Origin: an uncultured Collinsella sp.
GTDB taxonomy: Bacteria; Actinomycetota; Coriobacteriia; Coriobacteriales; Coriobacteriaceae
DNA: 26,349 nucleotides
NCBI GenBank assembly: GCA_905211615.1
Contig: CAJMBB010000007.1
Coordinates: forward strand, 1-26,349
Reading direction: 5' to 3'
Below are positions 6,628 through 14,616 of this stretch, piece after piece; position 1 is the first letter of the stretch, and each line of letters starts with the position of its first letter. The notes beneath the pieces are model-generated. The model was not told the origin of the DNA. It saw only the letters and a list, made by a program, of their open reading frames with translations, and did no database searches. The translations under genes and the position numbers were made by a program.

Positions 6628-7043
6628 TACAAATCCCCGCCGGCACCCAGTAGTTTGCGCATGACTTGCTCGGGGTTGACCGAGCCATCGCGCGGAGCCA
6701 GGGCGGTGATCTTCTTCTGCATCTTGTACTCGTGCAGCTCGTCCTCGAGCTGGCGCACGCGGGCACGGAGTTTTTCGTTCTCGCGCTCGCGCTCCTCGGC
6801 GCGCTCCTTCATATCGAGGATGCGCACCACGCCGGCAAGGTTGATGCCCTCGTCGGTCAGCTGGTTGATGAGCTCCAGGCGCTCGATATCGGCACGCGAA
6901 TACAGACGCGTGTTGCCGCCCGAGCGCTGGGGGTTCACCAGGCCCTTGGACTCGTAGACGCGCAGAGTCTGCGGATGCATGCCGGTCAGCTCAGCCGCCA
7001 CGCTGATCATGTACAGCGGTTTGTTCCTATTGTCCTCGGCCAT
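6627..7043 (-). CDS. hspR: HspR, MerR-family heat-shock repressor
   Basis: HspR represses the dnaK and clpB regulons in actinobacteria, with DnaK as corepressor. This 138-residue protein has the N-terminal MerR winged helix-turn-helix (YMISVAAELTGMHPQTLRVYESKGLV, then NTRLYSRADIERL, about residues 11-55), LTDEGINLAGVVRILDM typical of HspR, then a charged coiled coil (about 78-110) and a short tail. It has no metal-binding cysteines. It is the last gene of the dnaK operon, 72 bases after dnaJ, so the repressor is made from the promoter it controls. Its likely targets in this window are the shared elements at 1932-1958 and 11031-11057. Confidence 0.95.
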   Translation of the reverse strand: MAEDNRNKPLYMISVAAELTGMHPQTLRVYESKGLVNPQRSGGNTRLYSRADIERLELINQLTDEGINLAGVVRILDMKERAEERERENEKLRARVRQLEDELHEYKMQKKITALAPRDGSVNPEQVMRKLLGAGGDL

Positions 7044-7115
7044 GCTACCTGACCCCTTTCCGTCTCGTTATCGTCCATCATAAGCCCGCGGGCGCGGGCG
7101 TGCACCGCAACCGCC

Positions 7116-8075
7116 TTAGTACGTCGCCTTGTAACGATTGACCTTCTCGCGGTAGTCGCGCGTGTCGGCCTCGCGCAGCTTGGTCATGGCATCGCGCTCG
7201 TCGTCGGACAGGTTCGTGGGAACCTGCACCTTGATCTCGACAAGCAATGCACCGGTGCGCCCGCGGTGCTTAACATCGGGCGCGCCCATTTCCTTAAAGC
7301 GGAATTTCTTGCCCGTCTGGGTACCTGCGGGCACCTTCAGACGAACCGTCGCACCGCCGGGCGTCGGCACGTCCACCGTGCAGCCGAGCGCCGCCTCGTA
7401 GACCGAGACCGGTACCTCCATGGTCACGTCGGCACCTTTACGCTTAAACAGCGGATGCTCCTCCACGTGCGTGGTCACGACCAGGTCGCCGCGCTCGCCG
7501 CCGGCAACGCCATACTCGCCGCGACGCTTGTAGCGCAGCTTGCCGCCGTCGACCGCGCCCGCGGGCACCGAGACCGTAATGGTCTGCTGCTCGCCCGTCG
7601 AGGGAATACGGTAAGTAACCTTGTGCGTCACGCCGCGGAATGCGTCCTCTGCCGAAACATCGACGGTCAGCGACAGGTCGCCGCCCTTGCGAGCACGGCT
7701 GCGGCCCGCGCCGGCATTCCCCGCAGCCCCGGCAAAGCCCGAGCCCCAATCGCTGCCCCAAGCGCCGTTGCCGCTAAAGATGCTGTCGAAGATATCGCCC
7801 CAGCCGCTGGCGCCCGCGCCGGCACCGTAGCCGCCGCCATACGCGCCGCCCGCGCCCGGCATGCCGCCAAACATGAGCATCTGGTCGTACTCTTTGCGCT
7901 TCTTCTCGTCCGAAAGTGTCTCGTAGGCCTCGCTGATCTCCTTGAACTTGGCCTCGTCGCCGCCGGCATCGGGGTGATATTTTTGCGCGAGCTTACGAAA
8001 CGCGCTCTTGATCTCTTTGTCGGAGGCGCTCTTGGATACGCCCAGGATGTCATAGAAGGTTTTGCCTGCAGCCAT
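7116..8075 (-). CDS. dnaJ: DnaJ-family co-chaperone without zinc finger (CbpA type)
   Basis: This 319-residue J-protein delivers clients to DnaK and stimulates its ATPase. The J domain is at residues 6-68 with HPD at 34-36, followed by a Gly/Ala-rich linker (about 70-130) and the two-lobed C-terminal substrate-binding region (about 135-305). The four CxxCxGxG zinc-binding repeats of type I DnaJ are absent, so it is type II, like CbpA or actinobacterial DnaJ2. A classical DnaJ may be encoded elsewhere. The start has AGGAGAGGAG upstream. It is the third gene of the heat-shock operon, separated from grpE by a strong hairpin. Confidence 0.95.
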   Translation of the reverse strand: MAAGKTFYDILGVSKSASDKEIKSAFRKLAQKYHPDAGGDEAKFKEISEAYETLSDEKKRKEYDQMLMFGGMPGAGGAYGGGYGAGAGASGWGDIFDSIFSGNGAWGSDWGSGFAGAAGNAGAGRSRARKGGDLSLTVDVSAEDAFRGVTHKVTYRIPSTGEQQTITVSVPAGAVDGGKLRYKRRGEYGVAGGERGDLVVTTHVEEHPLFKRKGADVTMEVPVSVYEAALGCTVDVPTPGGATVRLKVPAGTQTGKKFRFKEMGAPDVKHRGRTGALLVEIKVQVPTNLSDDERDAMTKLREADTRDYREKVNRYKATY

Positions 8076-8148
8076 CGTAGCTCCTCTCCTGTTACGTCCG
8101 CCGCCTCTGCGGACGACGGCTCATGCTTTCATATGGCACTAGGCCAGA

Positions 8149-8178
8149 AAGGGCCCCGGGTGTTGCCCCGGGGCCCTT
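8149..8178 (-). terminator. Strong hairpin between grpE and dnaJ
   Basis: AAGGGCCCCGGG (8149-8160) pairs perfectly with CCCGGGGCCCTT (8167-8178) around a 6-base loop, just after the grpE stop. On the minus strand it is followed only by TTTCTGG, a short T run, so it is more likely a partial terminator or mRNA-processing/stability element that lowers dnaJ-hspR relative to dnaK-grpE. Confidence 0.6.
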
Positions 8179-8183
8179 CTCAA

Positions 8184-9026
8184 TTACTCATCGGTGCTCT
8201 CGTCCGTATCGGCCGCAGCATCCTCGGGCGCCGCTTCGGGCTCCGGTGCGGGGCGCTTCTCGCCACCATAGGTCACCGTCACCATCGCGGACCGCAGAAT
8301 GCGATCCGCCATGCGATAGCCCTTCTGGTACACGTCGTTGACGGTCTCGTCGTACTGCGATGCGTCCTCGACGCGACCCACGGCCTGGTGCTCGAGCGGA
8401 TCGAACGCCTCGCCCTTGGGGTCGATGGGCTCAACGCCCTCGTGCGCAAACACATCGAGCAGCTTGGCATGCACCGCGTCAACGCCATCGACGAACTGCT
8501 TAAAGTCGTCGGAAAGCTCCTGGCTACGGGCATGGCCGATTGCGCGCTCGATATCGTCGACCACCGGCAGCAGCGCAGTGACGAGCTTCTCGGTCGCGCG
8601 CTCGCGCTCGGCGATACGTTCATTGGCGGTGCGGCGACGGAAGTTCTCCCAGTCGGCCTGCAGACGGGCGGTACGCTCGGTGGCGTCCTTTGCCTTGTCC
8701 TCGGCGGCCTTCTGGGCCTCTGCCGCAGCATCGAGCTCGCTTCGCACGTCGGCGAGCTCCTTTTGGGCCTGCTCGAACTTGAGCTTAAAGTCGTTGTCGG
8801 CGGCTTCCTCACCGGCGCGGATAGCAGCTTCCACCATCTCGTCCTCGGTCATCGTCGCCTCCTTGTTGGAATCCTCTACCTGGTTCTCGGCAGCCTCGGC
8901 GGCCGGGGCCTCGTTGGCCTCGGTATCGTCAACGGCCTCTACGGGAATCTTCACGTCCTTCTCCTCAGAGTCAACGGGGGCGGCGCCAGCGGCGGCCGCC
9001 TCCGTGCGAGCTTTACGGGCGGACAT
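8184..9026 (-). CDS. grpE: GrpE nucleotide exchange factor
   Basis: GrpE releases ADP from DnaK and acts as a thermosensor through its long helices. The 280-residue protein has a low-complexity acidic, Ala/Glu-rich N-terminal extension (about residues 1-95), a long coiled-coil helix (about 95-150), the GrpE core with NFRRRTANERIAERERATEK and VDGVDAVHAKLLDVFAHEGV, and the C-terminal beta domain ending near VTYGGEKRPAPEPEA, then an acidic tail. It is about 80 residues longer than E. coli GrpE, because of the extension and tail. The start is two bases after the dnaK stop, with GAGGA inside the end of dnaK, so translation is coupled. Confidence 0.95.
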   Translation of the reverse strand: MSARKARTEAAAAGAAPVDSEEKDVKIPVEAVDDTEANEAPAAEAAENQVEDSNKEATMTEDEMVEAAIRAGEEAADNDFKLKFEQAQKELADVRSELDAAAEAQKAAEDKAKDATERTARLQADWENFRRRTANERIAERERATEKLVTALLPVVDDIERAIGHARSQELSDDFKQFVDGVDAVHAKLLDVFAHEGVEPIDPKGEAFDPLEHQAVGRVEDASQYDETVNDVYQKGYRMADRILRSAMVTVTYGGEKRPAPEPEAAPEDAAADTDESTDE

Positions 9027-9028
9027 GA

Positions 9029-10921
9029 TTATTTGTCCTCGTCGTCCACAACCTCGTAGTCGGCGTCGACAACGTCATCGTCGGCAGGCTGGGCGCCAGC
9101 GGCACCGTCGGTCTGCTGCTGAGCGTCGGCGTAGACAACCTGGGCCAGCTCGTAGGCCACGGACTGCAGGGACTCGCCGGCGGCCTTGATAGCCTCGACG
9201 TCAGAGCCCTCGAGCGCCTTCTTAGCGTCGGCGATAGCGGCCTCGGCCTTGGACTTCACGTCGGCGGAAACCTTGTCGCCCAGCTCGTTGAGGGTCTGCT
9301 CGGTGGAGTAGCACAGGCTGTCGGTCTGGTTGCGGACCTCGACCTCTTCCTTCTGCTTCTTGTCCTCCTCGGCATGAGCCTCGGCATCCTTGACCATACG
9401 ATCGACTTCGTCGTCGGACAGAGCGGTGGAGCCGGAAATGGTGATCTGCTGCTCCTTGCCGGTGCCCTTGTCCTTCGCGGAGACCTTGACGATGCCGTTG
9501 GCATCGATGTCGAAGGTAACCTCGATCTGCGGCACGCCGCGGCGGGCAGCCGGGATACCGGTCAGCTGGAACTTACCGAGCGACTTGTTGTCGCGGGCAA
9601 GCTCGCGCTCGCCCTGGAGCACGTTGATCTCGACGCTGGTCTGGTTGTCGGCAGCGGTGGAGTATACCTCGGTCTTAGAGGTCGGGATCGTGGTGTTGCG
9701 GTCGATCATCTTGGTCATGACGCCGCCCATGGTCTCGACGCCCAGCGACAGCGGGGTAACGTCGAGCAGCAGGATGCCCTCGACGTCGCCGGTGAGCACG
9801 CCGCCCTGGACGGCAGCGCCGTCGGCAACGACCTCGTCGGGGTTCACGGACATGTTGGGCTGCTTGCCGGTCATGGTCTTGACGAGCTCCTGGACGGCGG
9901 GCATACGGGTGGAGCCGCCGACGAGAATGACCTCGGTCAGATCAGAGAGCTTAAGCTTGGCGTCGCGCAGGGCGTTGGTGACAGGCTGCTTGCAGCGCTC
10001 GAGCAGGTCGCGGGTGATCTTCTCGAACTCGGCGCGGGTCAGCGTGTAGTTGAGGTGCAGCGGGCCGGACTGGTTCATGGTGATGAACGGCAGGTTGATG
10101 GTGGTCTGCTGGGCGGCGGAAAGCTCCTTCTTGGCGTTCTCGGCAGCCTCCTTCAGACGCTGCAGGGCCATGGGGTCCTGACGCAGGTCGACGCCGTTCT
10201 CCTGCTGGAACTTGTCGGCCATCCAGTCGATGACGCGCTGGTCCCAGTCATCGCCGCCCAGGTGGTTGTCGCCCGAGGTGGACAGAACCTCAAACACGCC
10301 GTCAGCGAGGTCAAGAATGGAGACGTCGAAGGTGCCGCCGCCCAGGTCGAAGACCAAGATGCGCTGGTCGGTGCCCTGCTTGTCCAGGCCATAGGCCAAA
10401 GCAGCAGCGGTCGGCTCGTTGACGATACGCTTGACGTTGAGGCCGGCGATCTTACCGGCGTCCTTGGTGGCCTGACGCTGGGCGTCGTTGAAGTAGGCCG
10501 GGACGGTAATAACGGCGTCGGTGACGGTCTCGCCCAGATACTTCTCGGCGTCGGCCTTCATCTTTGCGAGCGTCATGGCGCTCACCTGCTCGGCGGTGTA
10601 ATCCTTGCCCTCGATGTCGACGACGGCACGGCCACCCTGGCCCTCCTTGACCTCATACGGCACGGTCTTGATCTCGGAGGTGCACTCGGAGTACTTGCGG
10701 CCCATGAAGCGCTTGATGGAGAACACGGTGTTCTTGGGGTTGGTGACCGCCTGGTTCTTAGCGGCCTTGCCCACAACGCGGTCGCCGTCGGCACGGAAGC
10801 CCACGACAGACGGGGTGGTGCGGTCGCCCTCGGCGTTCACGATAATGGTCGGAGAACCGCCCTCGAGAACGGCCATTGCGGAGTTAGTAGTACCAAGGTC
10901 GATACCAAGAATCTTGCCCAT
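9029..10921 (-). CDS. dnaK: DnaK, Hsp70 chaperone
   Basis: DnaK is the cytosolic ATP-dependent Hsp70. The 630-residue protein starts MGKILGIDLGTTNSAMAVLE and has the actin-like ATPase domain (1-360, with FDLGGGTFDVSILD and VGGSTRMPAVQ), the linker LLLDVTPLSLG, the substrate-binding beta domain (to about 490), the helical lid, and an acidic tail (ADDDVVDADYEVVDDEDK). Like most actinobacterial DnaK it lacks the 24-residue insertion of proteobacterial nucleotide-binding domains, starting its Gly-rich region directly after NAEGDRTTPSVVGF. It is the first gene of dnaK-grpE-dnaJ-hspR, with AGAGGGA upstream of the start and a promoter bearing the putative HspR operator. Confidence 0.98.
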   Translation of the reverse strand: MGKILGIDLGTTNSAMAVLEGGSPTIIVNAEGDRTTPSVVGFRADGDRVVGKAAKNQAVTNPKNTVFSIKRFMGRKYSECTSEIKTVPYEVKEGQGGRAVVDIEGKDYTAEQVSAMTLAKMKADAEKYLGETVTDAVITVPAYFNDAQRQATKDAGKIAGLNVKRIVNEPTAAALAYGLDKQGTDQRILVFDLGGGTFDVSILDLADGVFEVLSTSGDNHLGGDDWDQRVIDWMADKFQQENGVDLRQDPMALQRLKEAAENAKKELSAAQQTTINLPFITMNQSGPLHLNYTLTRAEFEKITRDLLERCKQPVTNALRDAKLKLSDLTEVILVGGSTRMPAVQELVKTMTGKQPNMSVNPDEVVADGAAVQGGVLTGDVEGILLLDVTPLSLGVETMGGVMTKMIDRNTTIPTSKTEVYSTAADNQTSVEINVLQGERELARDNKSLGKFQLTGIPAARRGVPQIEVTFDIDANGIVKVSAKDKGTGKEQQITISGSTALSDDEVDRMVKDAEAHAEEDKKQKEEVEVRNQTDSLCYSTEQTLNELGDKVSADVKSKAEAAIADAKKALEGSDVEAIKAAGESLQSVAYELAQVVYADAQQQTDGAAGAQPADDDVVDADYEVVDDEDK

Positions 10922-10948
10922 TAGAAATTCCCTCTCTCTTGTGCGTTT

Positions 10949-10978
10949 GCACCGGCTCGGCGGTCTGCCGAGCGGTGC
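10949..10978 (-). other. GC-rich hairpin in the dnaK leader
   Basis: GCACC-GCTCGGC (10949-10961, one bulge) pairs with GCCGAGC-GGTGC (10967-10978), a 12-bp stem in the predicted dnaK 5' untranslated region, ending about 27 bases before the start codon. It leaves the ribosome-binding site free, so it looks like a stabilising leader rather than a classical RNA thermometer. Confidence 0.55.
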
Positions 10979-11022
10979 TTCGGCTTGTCTTTCAGGATGT
11001 AGTGTATCCCCTTATGGGCCGG

Positions 11023-11057
11023 AATATACAAAATCTAAGTCAATTCATATAAGATTT
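11023..11057 (-). promoter_or_regulatory. dnaK operon promoter with candidate HspR operator
   Basis: AAATCTAAGTC, five bases (AATTC), ATATAAGATTT lies at 11031-11057, identical in both halves and in spacing to the element before clpB. On the minus strand a -10-like TATATT (11028-11023) follows, and the element would overlap the -35. The remaining gap up to the ferredoxin promoter (11058-11425) holds only the palindromic repeat at 11183-11293; I see no gene there. Confidence 0.75.
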
Positions 11058-11182
11058 CTTATTGCTGAGAGTTTAGGTTCTTAAATGCGCAGGTAGATGC
11101 GCTGATTGAGTTCTCGGCAAATCTATCGAGATCTATGTAGAGATGGCTGAGGTTTGCGTCCGGGGGTGCCTGGGGCCGTTTT

Positions 11183-11293
11183 GCGGAAAGCTCGTCCCGG
11201 TTTGAGCGTGGATTCCGGGTCGCAGTTTCCTCTAGCGGTCCAACCGGAAACTGCGACCCGGTTTTCGGCCAAATAACGGGATGCCCTTTCCGC
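11183..11293. repeat. Palindromic intergenic repeat, GGGTCGCAGTTTCC family
   Basis: The inner arms CCGGGTCGCAGTTTCC (11215-11230) and GGAAACTGCGACCCGG (11246-11261) are exact complements. Outer arms GCGGAAAG (11183-11190) and CTTTCCGC (11286-11293) with CGTCCCGG / ACGGGATG extend the structure. Related modules including TTCGGCCAAA and CGGGATG/CGCATCCCG occur at 25975-26146. Confidence 0.7.
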
Positions 11294-11425
11294 AGGCGCG
11301 CTCAATAGCTCAATATTTCAAGTCACCTTTAGCTAACATTTTCGCAGCTCAACGGCCCCACCTGCGCGTTTTTAGTAAACCTTGGCATACTCGGCGAACG
11401 GTATGAAGATGCCGGCCAGAGGGTA

Positions 11426-11453
11426 TTGCAAACGGTCGCTCCCGTGGTATGTT
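11426..11453 (+). promoter_or_regulatory. Ferredoxin promoter
   Basis: TTGCAA (11426-11431) and TATGTT (11448-11453) are separated by 16 bases, a close match to a housekeeping sigma promoter, about 60 bases before the ferredoxin start. Confidence 0.5.
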
Positions 11454-11514
11454 TTTGCCCGAATCAAACCGGCGCGCATCGTCTGTAGCGTCGGTCAACA
11501 GAGAGGAAACTACC

Positions 11515-11700
11515 ATGGCTCATCCCGTAATTGATGCCGACGAGTGCATCGCTTGTGGCGTTTGCGTCGACTCCTGCCCCGCTGGCGTTCTGGAGCTCCA
11601 AGACGTCGCTACCGTCGCTGACGAGGACTCCTGCGTCGCCTGTGGCGCTTGCCAGGACGCTTGCCCCGCTGGCGCGATCACCGAGATCGTCGAGGAGTAA
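11515..11700 (+). CDS. 2[4Fe-4S] ferredoxin
   Basis: A 61-residue clostridial-type ferredoxin, a small soluble electron carrier working near the potential of hydrogenases and pyruvate:ferredoxin oxidoreductase. Two complete cluster motifs are present: C11, C14, C17 with C21-Pro, and C40, C43, C46 with C50-Pro. Each cysteine run pairs with the last cysteine of the other motif in this family. The start at 11515 is chosen for AGAGGAAAC upstream and the conserved beginning MAHPVIDADECIACG; an upstream extension of the frame to 11449 would start inside the promoter. It is a single-gene unit between its own promoter and a strong terminator. Confidence 0.95.
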   Translation: MAHPVIDADECIACGVCVDSCPAGVLELQDVATVADEDSCVACGACQDACPAGAITEIVEE

Positions 11701-11740
11701 CAACTCCCCCACTTGCACATTCAAAAGTACACCGTGCACA

Positions 11741-11778
11741 AAAAGGAGGCCTCCGCATCGCCGCGGAGGCCTCCTTTT
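11741..11778. terminator. Bidirectional terminator between ferredoxin and niaR
   Basis: AAAAGGAGGCCTCCGC (11741-11756) and GCGGAGGCCTCCTTTT (11763-11778) form a perfect 16-bp stem with a 6-base loop. The plus strand ends in TTTT and the minus strand in TTTTTG, so it can serve both converging transcripts. Confidence 0.85.
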
Positions 11779-11813
11779 GCATTCGTGGGCAGCTAATTGG
11801 GGACGGTGTCGGG

Positions 11814-12359
11814 CTAGGACAAATCATCCTCGTAGGGCATTAAATCGGCTAGGTAGCCTTTCTCCTTGAGCATGGCCTCGATCTCGTCGAGGGTCTGTTC
11901 GTCCTCCGCCGCAATGCGATGGAAGTGATAGCCGCTCGTCACCGTTAGCAGCGGAAAGCTCTTGCCGCTCTCGATATCGCGCAGATAGCGCTCGACATCG
12001 CGGCGGTTGCGGATGTCCAGGTCGGCCGTGATCTTGCCGTACACACGATGGTTGACGATCACGTTGAGCACGGCGCCACCCGCGTCGACGATACTCGTAA
12101 GCTCGTCGCCCGCCTGCTCCACGCTGTGGCGCACCTTAACAAGACGCGTGGGCACGGCGGGGCTACTCGCGGCTTCCTGCAGCACGTAGCCGCGGTTGGT
12201 CGCCACGATATCGTGCCCATCGGCGCGCAGCAGGGCGATGTCCTGCACCACGACCTGGCGGCTCACACCCACCTCGCGGGCAAGCGCGCTGCCCGATACG
12301 GGCCCCTTGGCCCCCTCGAGCACGGCCATGATGGCACGGCGACGCTCGCGGGCGTTCAT
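11814..12359 (-). CDS. niaR: NiaR niacin-responsive repressor
   Basis: NiaR (YrxA) represses NAD synthesis or niacin uptake genes when niacin is available. The 181-residue protein has an N-terminal helix-turn-helix (residues about 6-60: VSGSALAREVGVSRQVVVQDIALLRADGHDIVATNRGY) and a C-terminal 3H domain with its named histidines in VRHSVEQ, VNHRVYGKI and SGYHFHRI, which in the family bind metal and effector. Its ATG shares one base with the nadC stop (TAATG), so it is translationally coupled at the end of nadA-nadB-nadC-niaR and should be autoregulated. Its operator is probably the palindrome at 15722-15765. Confidence 0.93.
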   Translation of the reverse strand: MNARERRRAIMAVLEGAKGPVSGSALAREVGVSRQVVVQDIALLRADGHDIVATNRGYVLQEAASSPAVPTRLVKVRHSVEQAGDELTSIVDAGGAVLNVIVNHRVYGKITADLDIRNRRDVERYLRDIESGKSFPLLTVTSGYHFHRIAAEDEQTLDEIEAMLKEKGYLADLMPYEDDLS

Positions 12360-13219
12360 TATTTACCGTCCAGCAGACGCAGGTGCTTAAGCGAGAGGTC
12401 GAGGATCGGCGCAGAGTGTGTCAGGGCGCCCGAGCTAATATAGTCGACACCCAGATCGGCCAGGGCGCGAATGTTGCTGGCGTCCACGTTGCCCGAGCAC
12501 TCGGTCTTGGCGCGACCGGCGATAAGCTCGATGGCGGCGGCCATGTCGTCATGGGTCATGTTGTCGAGCATGATAATGTCGGCACCGGCCTCCGCGGCTT
12601 CGCGCACCATGTCCAGGTTCTCGCACTCAATCTCGACCGTCGTGGTAAACGATGCATGGGCGCGCGCCATCTCGATCGCGCGCGTCACGCCACCGGCGGC
12701 ATCGATGTGGTTGTCCTTGAGCATGACGGCCGTCGACAGGTTGTAACGGTGGTTGCTGCCCCCGCCGATCTCAACCGCCGCCTTCTCAAACACGCGCATG
12801 CCCGGAGTGGTCTTGCGCGTATCGACAAGCACGGTCTTGGTGCCCTCGAGCGCAGCCGCCATCCGATGCGTGTAGGTAGCGATACCGCTCATGCGCTGCA
12901 GATAGTTGAGCGCCACGCGCTCGCCTGAAAGCAGCACGCGCGCATCGCCGCGCACCTGACCCACATGGTCGCCGGCGTGCACCTCGTCGCCATCGGCAAC
13001 GTCGAGCAGCACCGAGCTCTGCGAATCCAGCAGCTCAAAGGTGCGGGCAAACACATCCAAGCCAGCGATGATGCCGTCGGCCTTGGCGATAAGCTCCACC
13101 GTGGCGGGACGCGCCGTGGGGCACACGCTCGCCGTGCTCACGTCCTCAAACGTAATGTCCTCGCGCAGAGCCTGCAGAATCAGATCATCGGCGACGAGCT
13201 TCATGGTAATGGGATTCAT
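12359..13219 (-). CDS. nadC: Nicotinate-nucleotide pyrophosphorylase (quinolinate phosphoribosyltransferase)
   Basis: NadC converts quinolinate and PRPP to nicotinate mononucleotide, CO2 and pyrophosphate, the third step of de novo NAD synthesis. The 286-residue protein has the N-terminal open-faced sandwich (to about 110) and the alpha/beta barrel with VALNYLQRMSGIAT, DTRKTTPGMR, GGGSNHRYNLSTAVMLKDNH and EIECENLDMVREA, all family signatures including the substrate-binding Arg, His and Lys residues. Length is normal. The start at 13219 has GGAGGAG inside the end of nadB, three bases from its stop. Confidence 0.97.
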   Translation of the reverse strand: MNPITMKLVADDLILQALREDITFEDVSTASVCPTARPATVELIAKADGIIAGLDVFARTFELLDSQSSVLLDVADGDEVHAGDHVGQVRGDARVLLSGERVALNYLQRMSGIATYTHRMAAALEGTKTVLVDTRKTTPGMRVFEKAAVEIGGGSNHRYNLSTAVMLKDNHIDAAGGVTRAIEMARAHASFTTTVEIECENLDMVREAAEAGADIIMLDNMTHDDMAAAIELIAGRAKTECSGNVDASNIRALADLGVDYISSGALTHSAPILDLSLKHLRLLDGK

Positions 13220-13222
13220 GGT

Positions 13223-14599
13223 CTACTCCTCCACGGCCTGCGTGCCGGCGGCACGGGCCAAATCATCGATTGCCAGGGTATCGGCGCTCAGGGTGCGATG
13301 ACGGCCATCGAGCGCGGGATCGCCCGCCTGCTCCACGGCCAGCGACTCGCCGGTACGCATATACCACGCGGCGCGACGACCCCAGACCAGCGCCTCGAGC
13401 AGGCTGTTGGAAGCTAGGCGATTCTTGCCGTGAACGCCGTTGCAGGCCGTCTCGCCCGCGGCGTAGAGCTCAGGCATCGAAGTGCGGCCGTCCTTATCGA
13501 CCCATACGCCGCCCATAAAGTAGTGCTGCGTGGGCGTAACGGGGATGGGCTCGTCCAAGATGTCGCGGCCGTCCTCAAGGCAGCGCGCGCGAATGTTGGC
13601 AAAATGCCCGGTCACCACATCGCGCTCGACGGGGGCAAAGCTCAGCCACTCGTGCTCGGTACCGTCCCGCTTCATCTGTTCGCGAATAGCGGCGGCGACC
13701 ACATCGCGCGGCTGAAGCTCGTCGGTAAAGCGCTCGCCGGCAGCGTTGAGCAAAATCGCGCCCTCGCCGCGGCAGCTCTCGCTGATCAGGAAGGTGCGGC
13801 CCGGCTGCGGCGAGAACAGTCCCGTGGGGTGAATCTGCACGTAGTCCAGATGCTCCATCTTAATGCCATGCTCCTGAGCGATGTAGCAGGCATCGCCCGT
13901 GAGTTGCGGATAGTTGGTCGAGTGGTCGTATACGCCACCGATGCCGCCCGTCGCCCACAGCGTGTGGCGGGCATGGATCTTAAACGGCTCGCCGGCATGC
14001 ACGCCCTCGGCAGCATTTGCCAGCTCGTCGGCGGGACGAACCGAGTTGTCCTCGTCCACGGAAACGGCGACGACGCCGGCACACACCGTGGTGCCGTCAC
14101 GCTCGCCCGTCAGGATGTCGGTCATGGCCACGTGCTCCAAAATCTGCACGTTATCCAGCTTGCGAACGGCCTGGAGCAGCTTGGTGGTGATCTCCTTGCC
14201 CGTGATGTCGGCATGAAAGGCAATGCGCGGACGGCTGTGCGCGCCCTCGCGAGTAAAGTCGAGGCTGCCGTCGGCCTTGCGCTCAAAGTCCACGCCCATC
14301 GCCAGCAGGTCGTTGATGACCGAGCGGCTCGAGCGGATCATGATGTCGACGCTCTCGCGGCGGTTCTCGTAGTGGCCGGCGTGCATGGTGTCCTCAAAGA
14401 AGGCATCGTAGTCCGAGCCCTCGGGCAGCACGCAGATGCCGCCCTGCGCGAGCATCGAATCGCACTCGTCGACAGCGCCCTTGGAGAGCATGATCACGCG
14501 CGCACTCGTCGGCAGGTTGAGAGCCGCGTACAGGCCCGCTACGCCGCAACCGGCAATGACAACGTCACACTCCATATCGGGGTATTGCTTGGTTTCCAC
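13223..14599 (-). CDS. nadB: L-aspartate oxidase, short C-terminus
   Basis: NadB is an FAD enzyme oxidising L-aspartate to iminoaspartate, which NadA condenses with dihydroxyacetone phosphate. The protein starts at a GTG (14599) preceded by GGGAGAGGA; the ATG at 14626 lies upstream of that site. It has the FAD dinucleotide fold (DVVIAGCGVAGLYAALNL), the flavin loop SMLAQGGICV, RIAFHADITGKEITTKL, a WATGGIGGVYDHSTNY motif, YVQIHPTGL and GETACNGVHGKNRLASNSLLEALVWG, all family signatures. At 458 residues it is about 80 shorter than E. coli NadB and ends soon after the capping and FAD domains, lacking most of the C-terminal helical domain. Confidence 0.95.
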   Translation of the reverse strand: METKQYPDMECDVVIAGCGVAGLYAALNLPTSARVIMLSKGAVDECDSMLAQGGICVLPEGSDYDAFFEDTMHAGHYENRRESVDIMIRSSRSVINDLLAMGVDFERKADGSLDFTREGAHSRPRIAFHADITGKEITTKLLQAVRKLDNVQILEHVAMTDILTGERDGTTVCAGVVAVSVDEDNSVRPADELANAAEGVHAGEPFKIHARHTLWATGGIGGVYDHSTNYPQLTGDACYIAQEHGIKMEHLDYVQIHPTGLFSPQPGRTFLISESCRGEGAILLNAAGERFTDELQPRDVVAAAIREQMKRDGTEHEWLSFAPVERDVVTGHFANIRARCLEDGRDILDEPIPVTPTQHYFMGGVWVDKDGRTSMPELYAAGETACNGVHGKNRLASNSLLEALVWGRRAAWYMRTGESLAVEQAGDPALDGRHRTLSADTLAIDDLARAAGTQAVEE

Positions 14600-14616
14600 A
14601 GGAATCCTCTCCCTTG

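Noticed and set aside
7266..9059. 597-codon open frame opposite dnaJ and grpE
   Set aside because: It runs through two genuine genes and their intergenic hairpin and reads as low-complexity Arg/Ala/Leu sequence.
9374..10924. 516-codon open frame opposite dnaK
   Set aside because: Long antisense frames on dnaK are a known artefact of its codon use; no ribosome-binding site or recognisable domain.
11123..11305. 60-codon minus-strand frame in the dnaK-ferredoxin gap
   Set aside because: It covers the palindromic repeat at 11183-11293, and its sequence is explained by the repeat arms.
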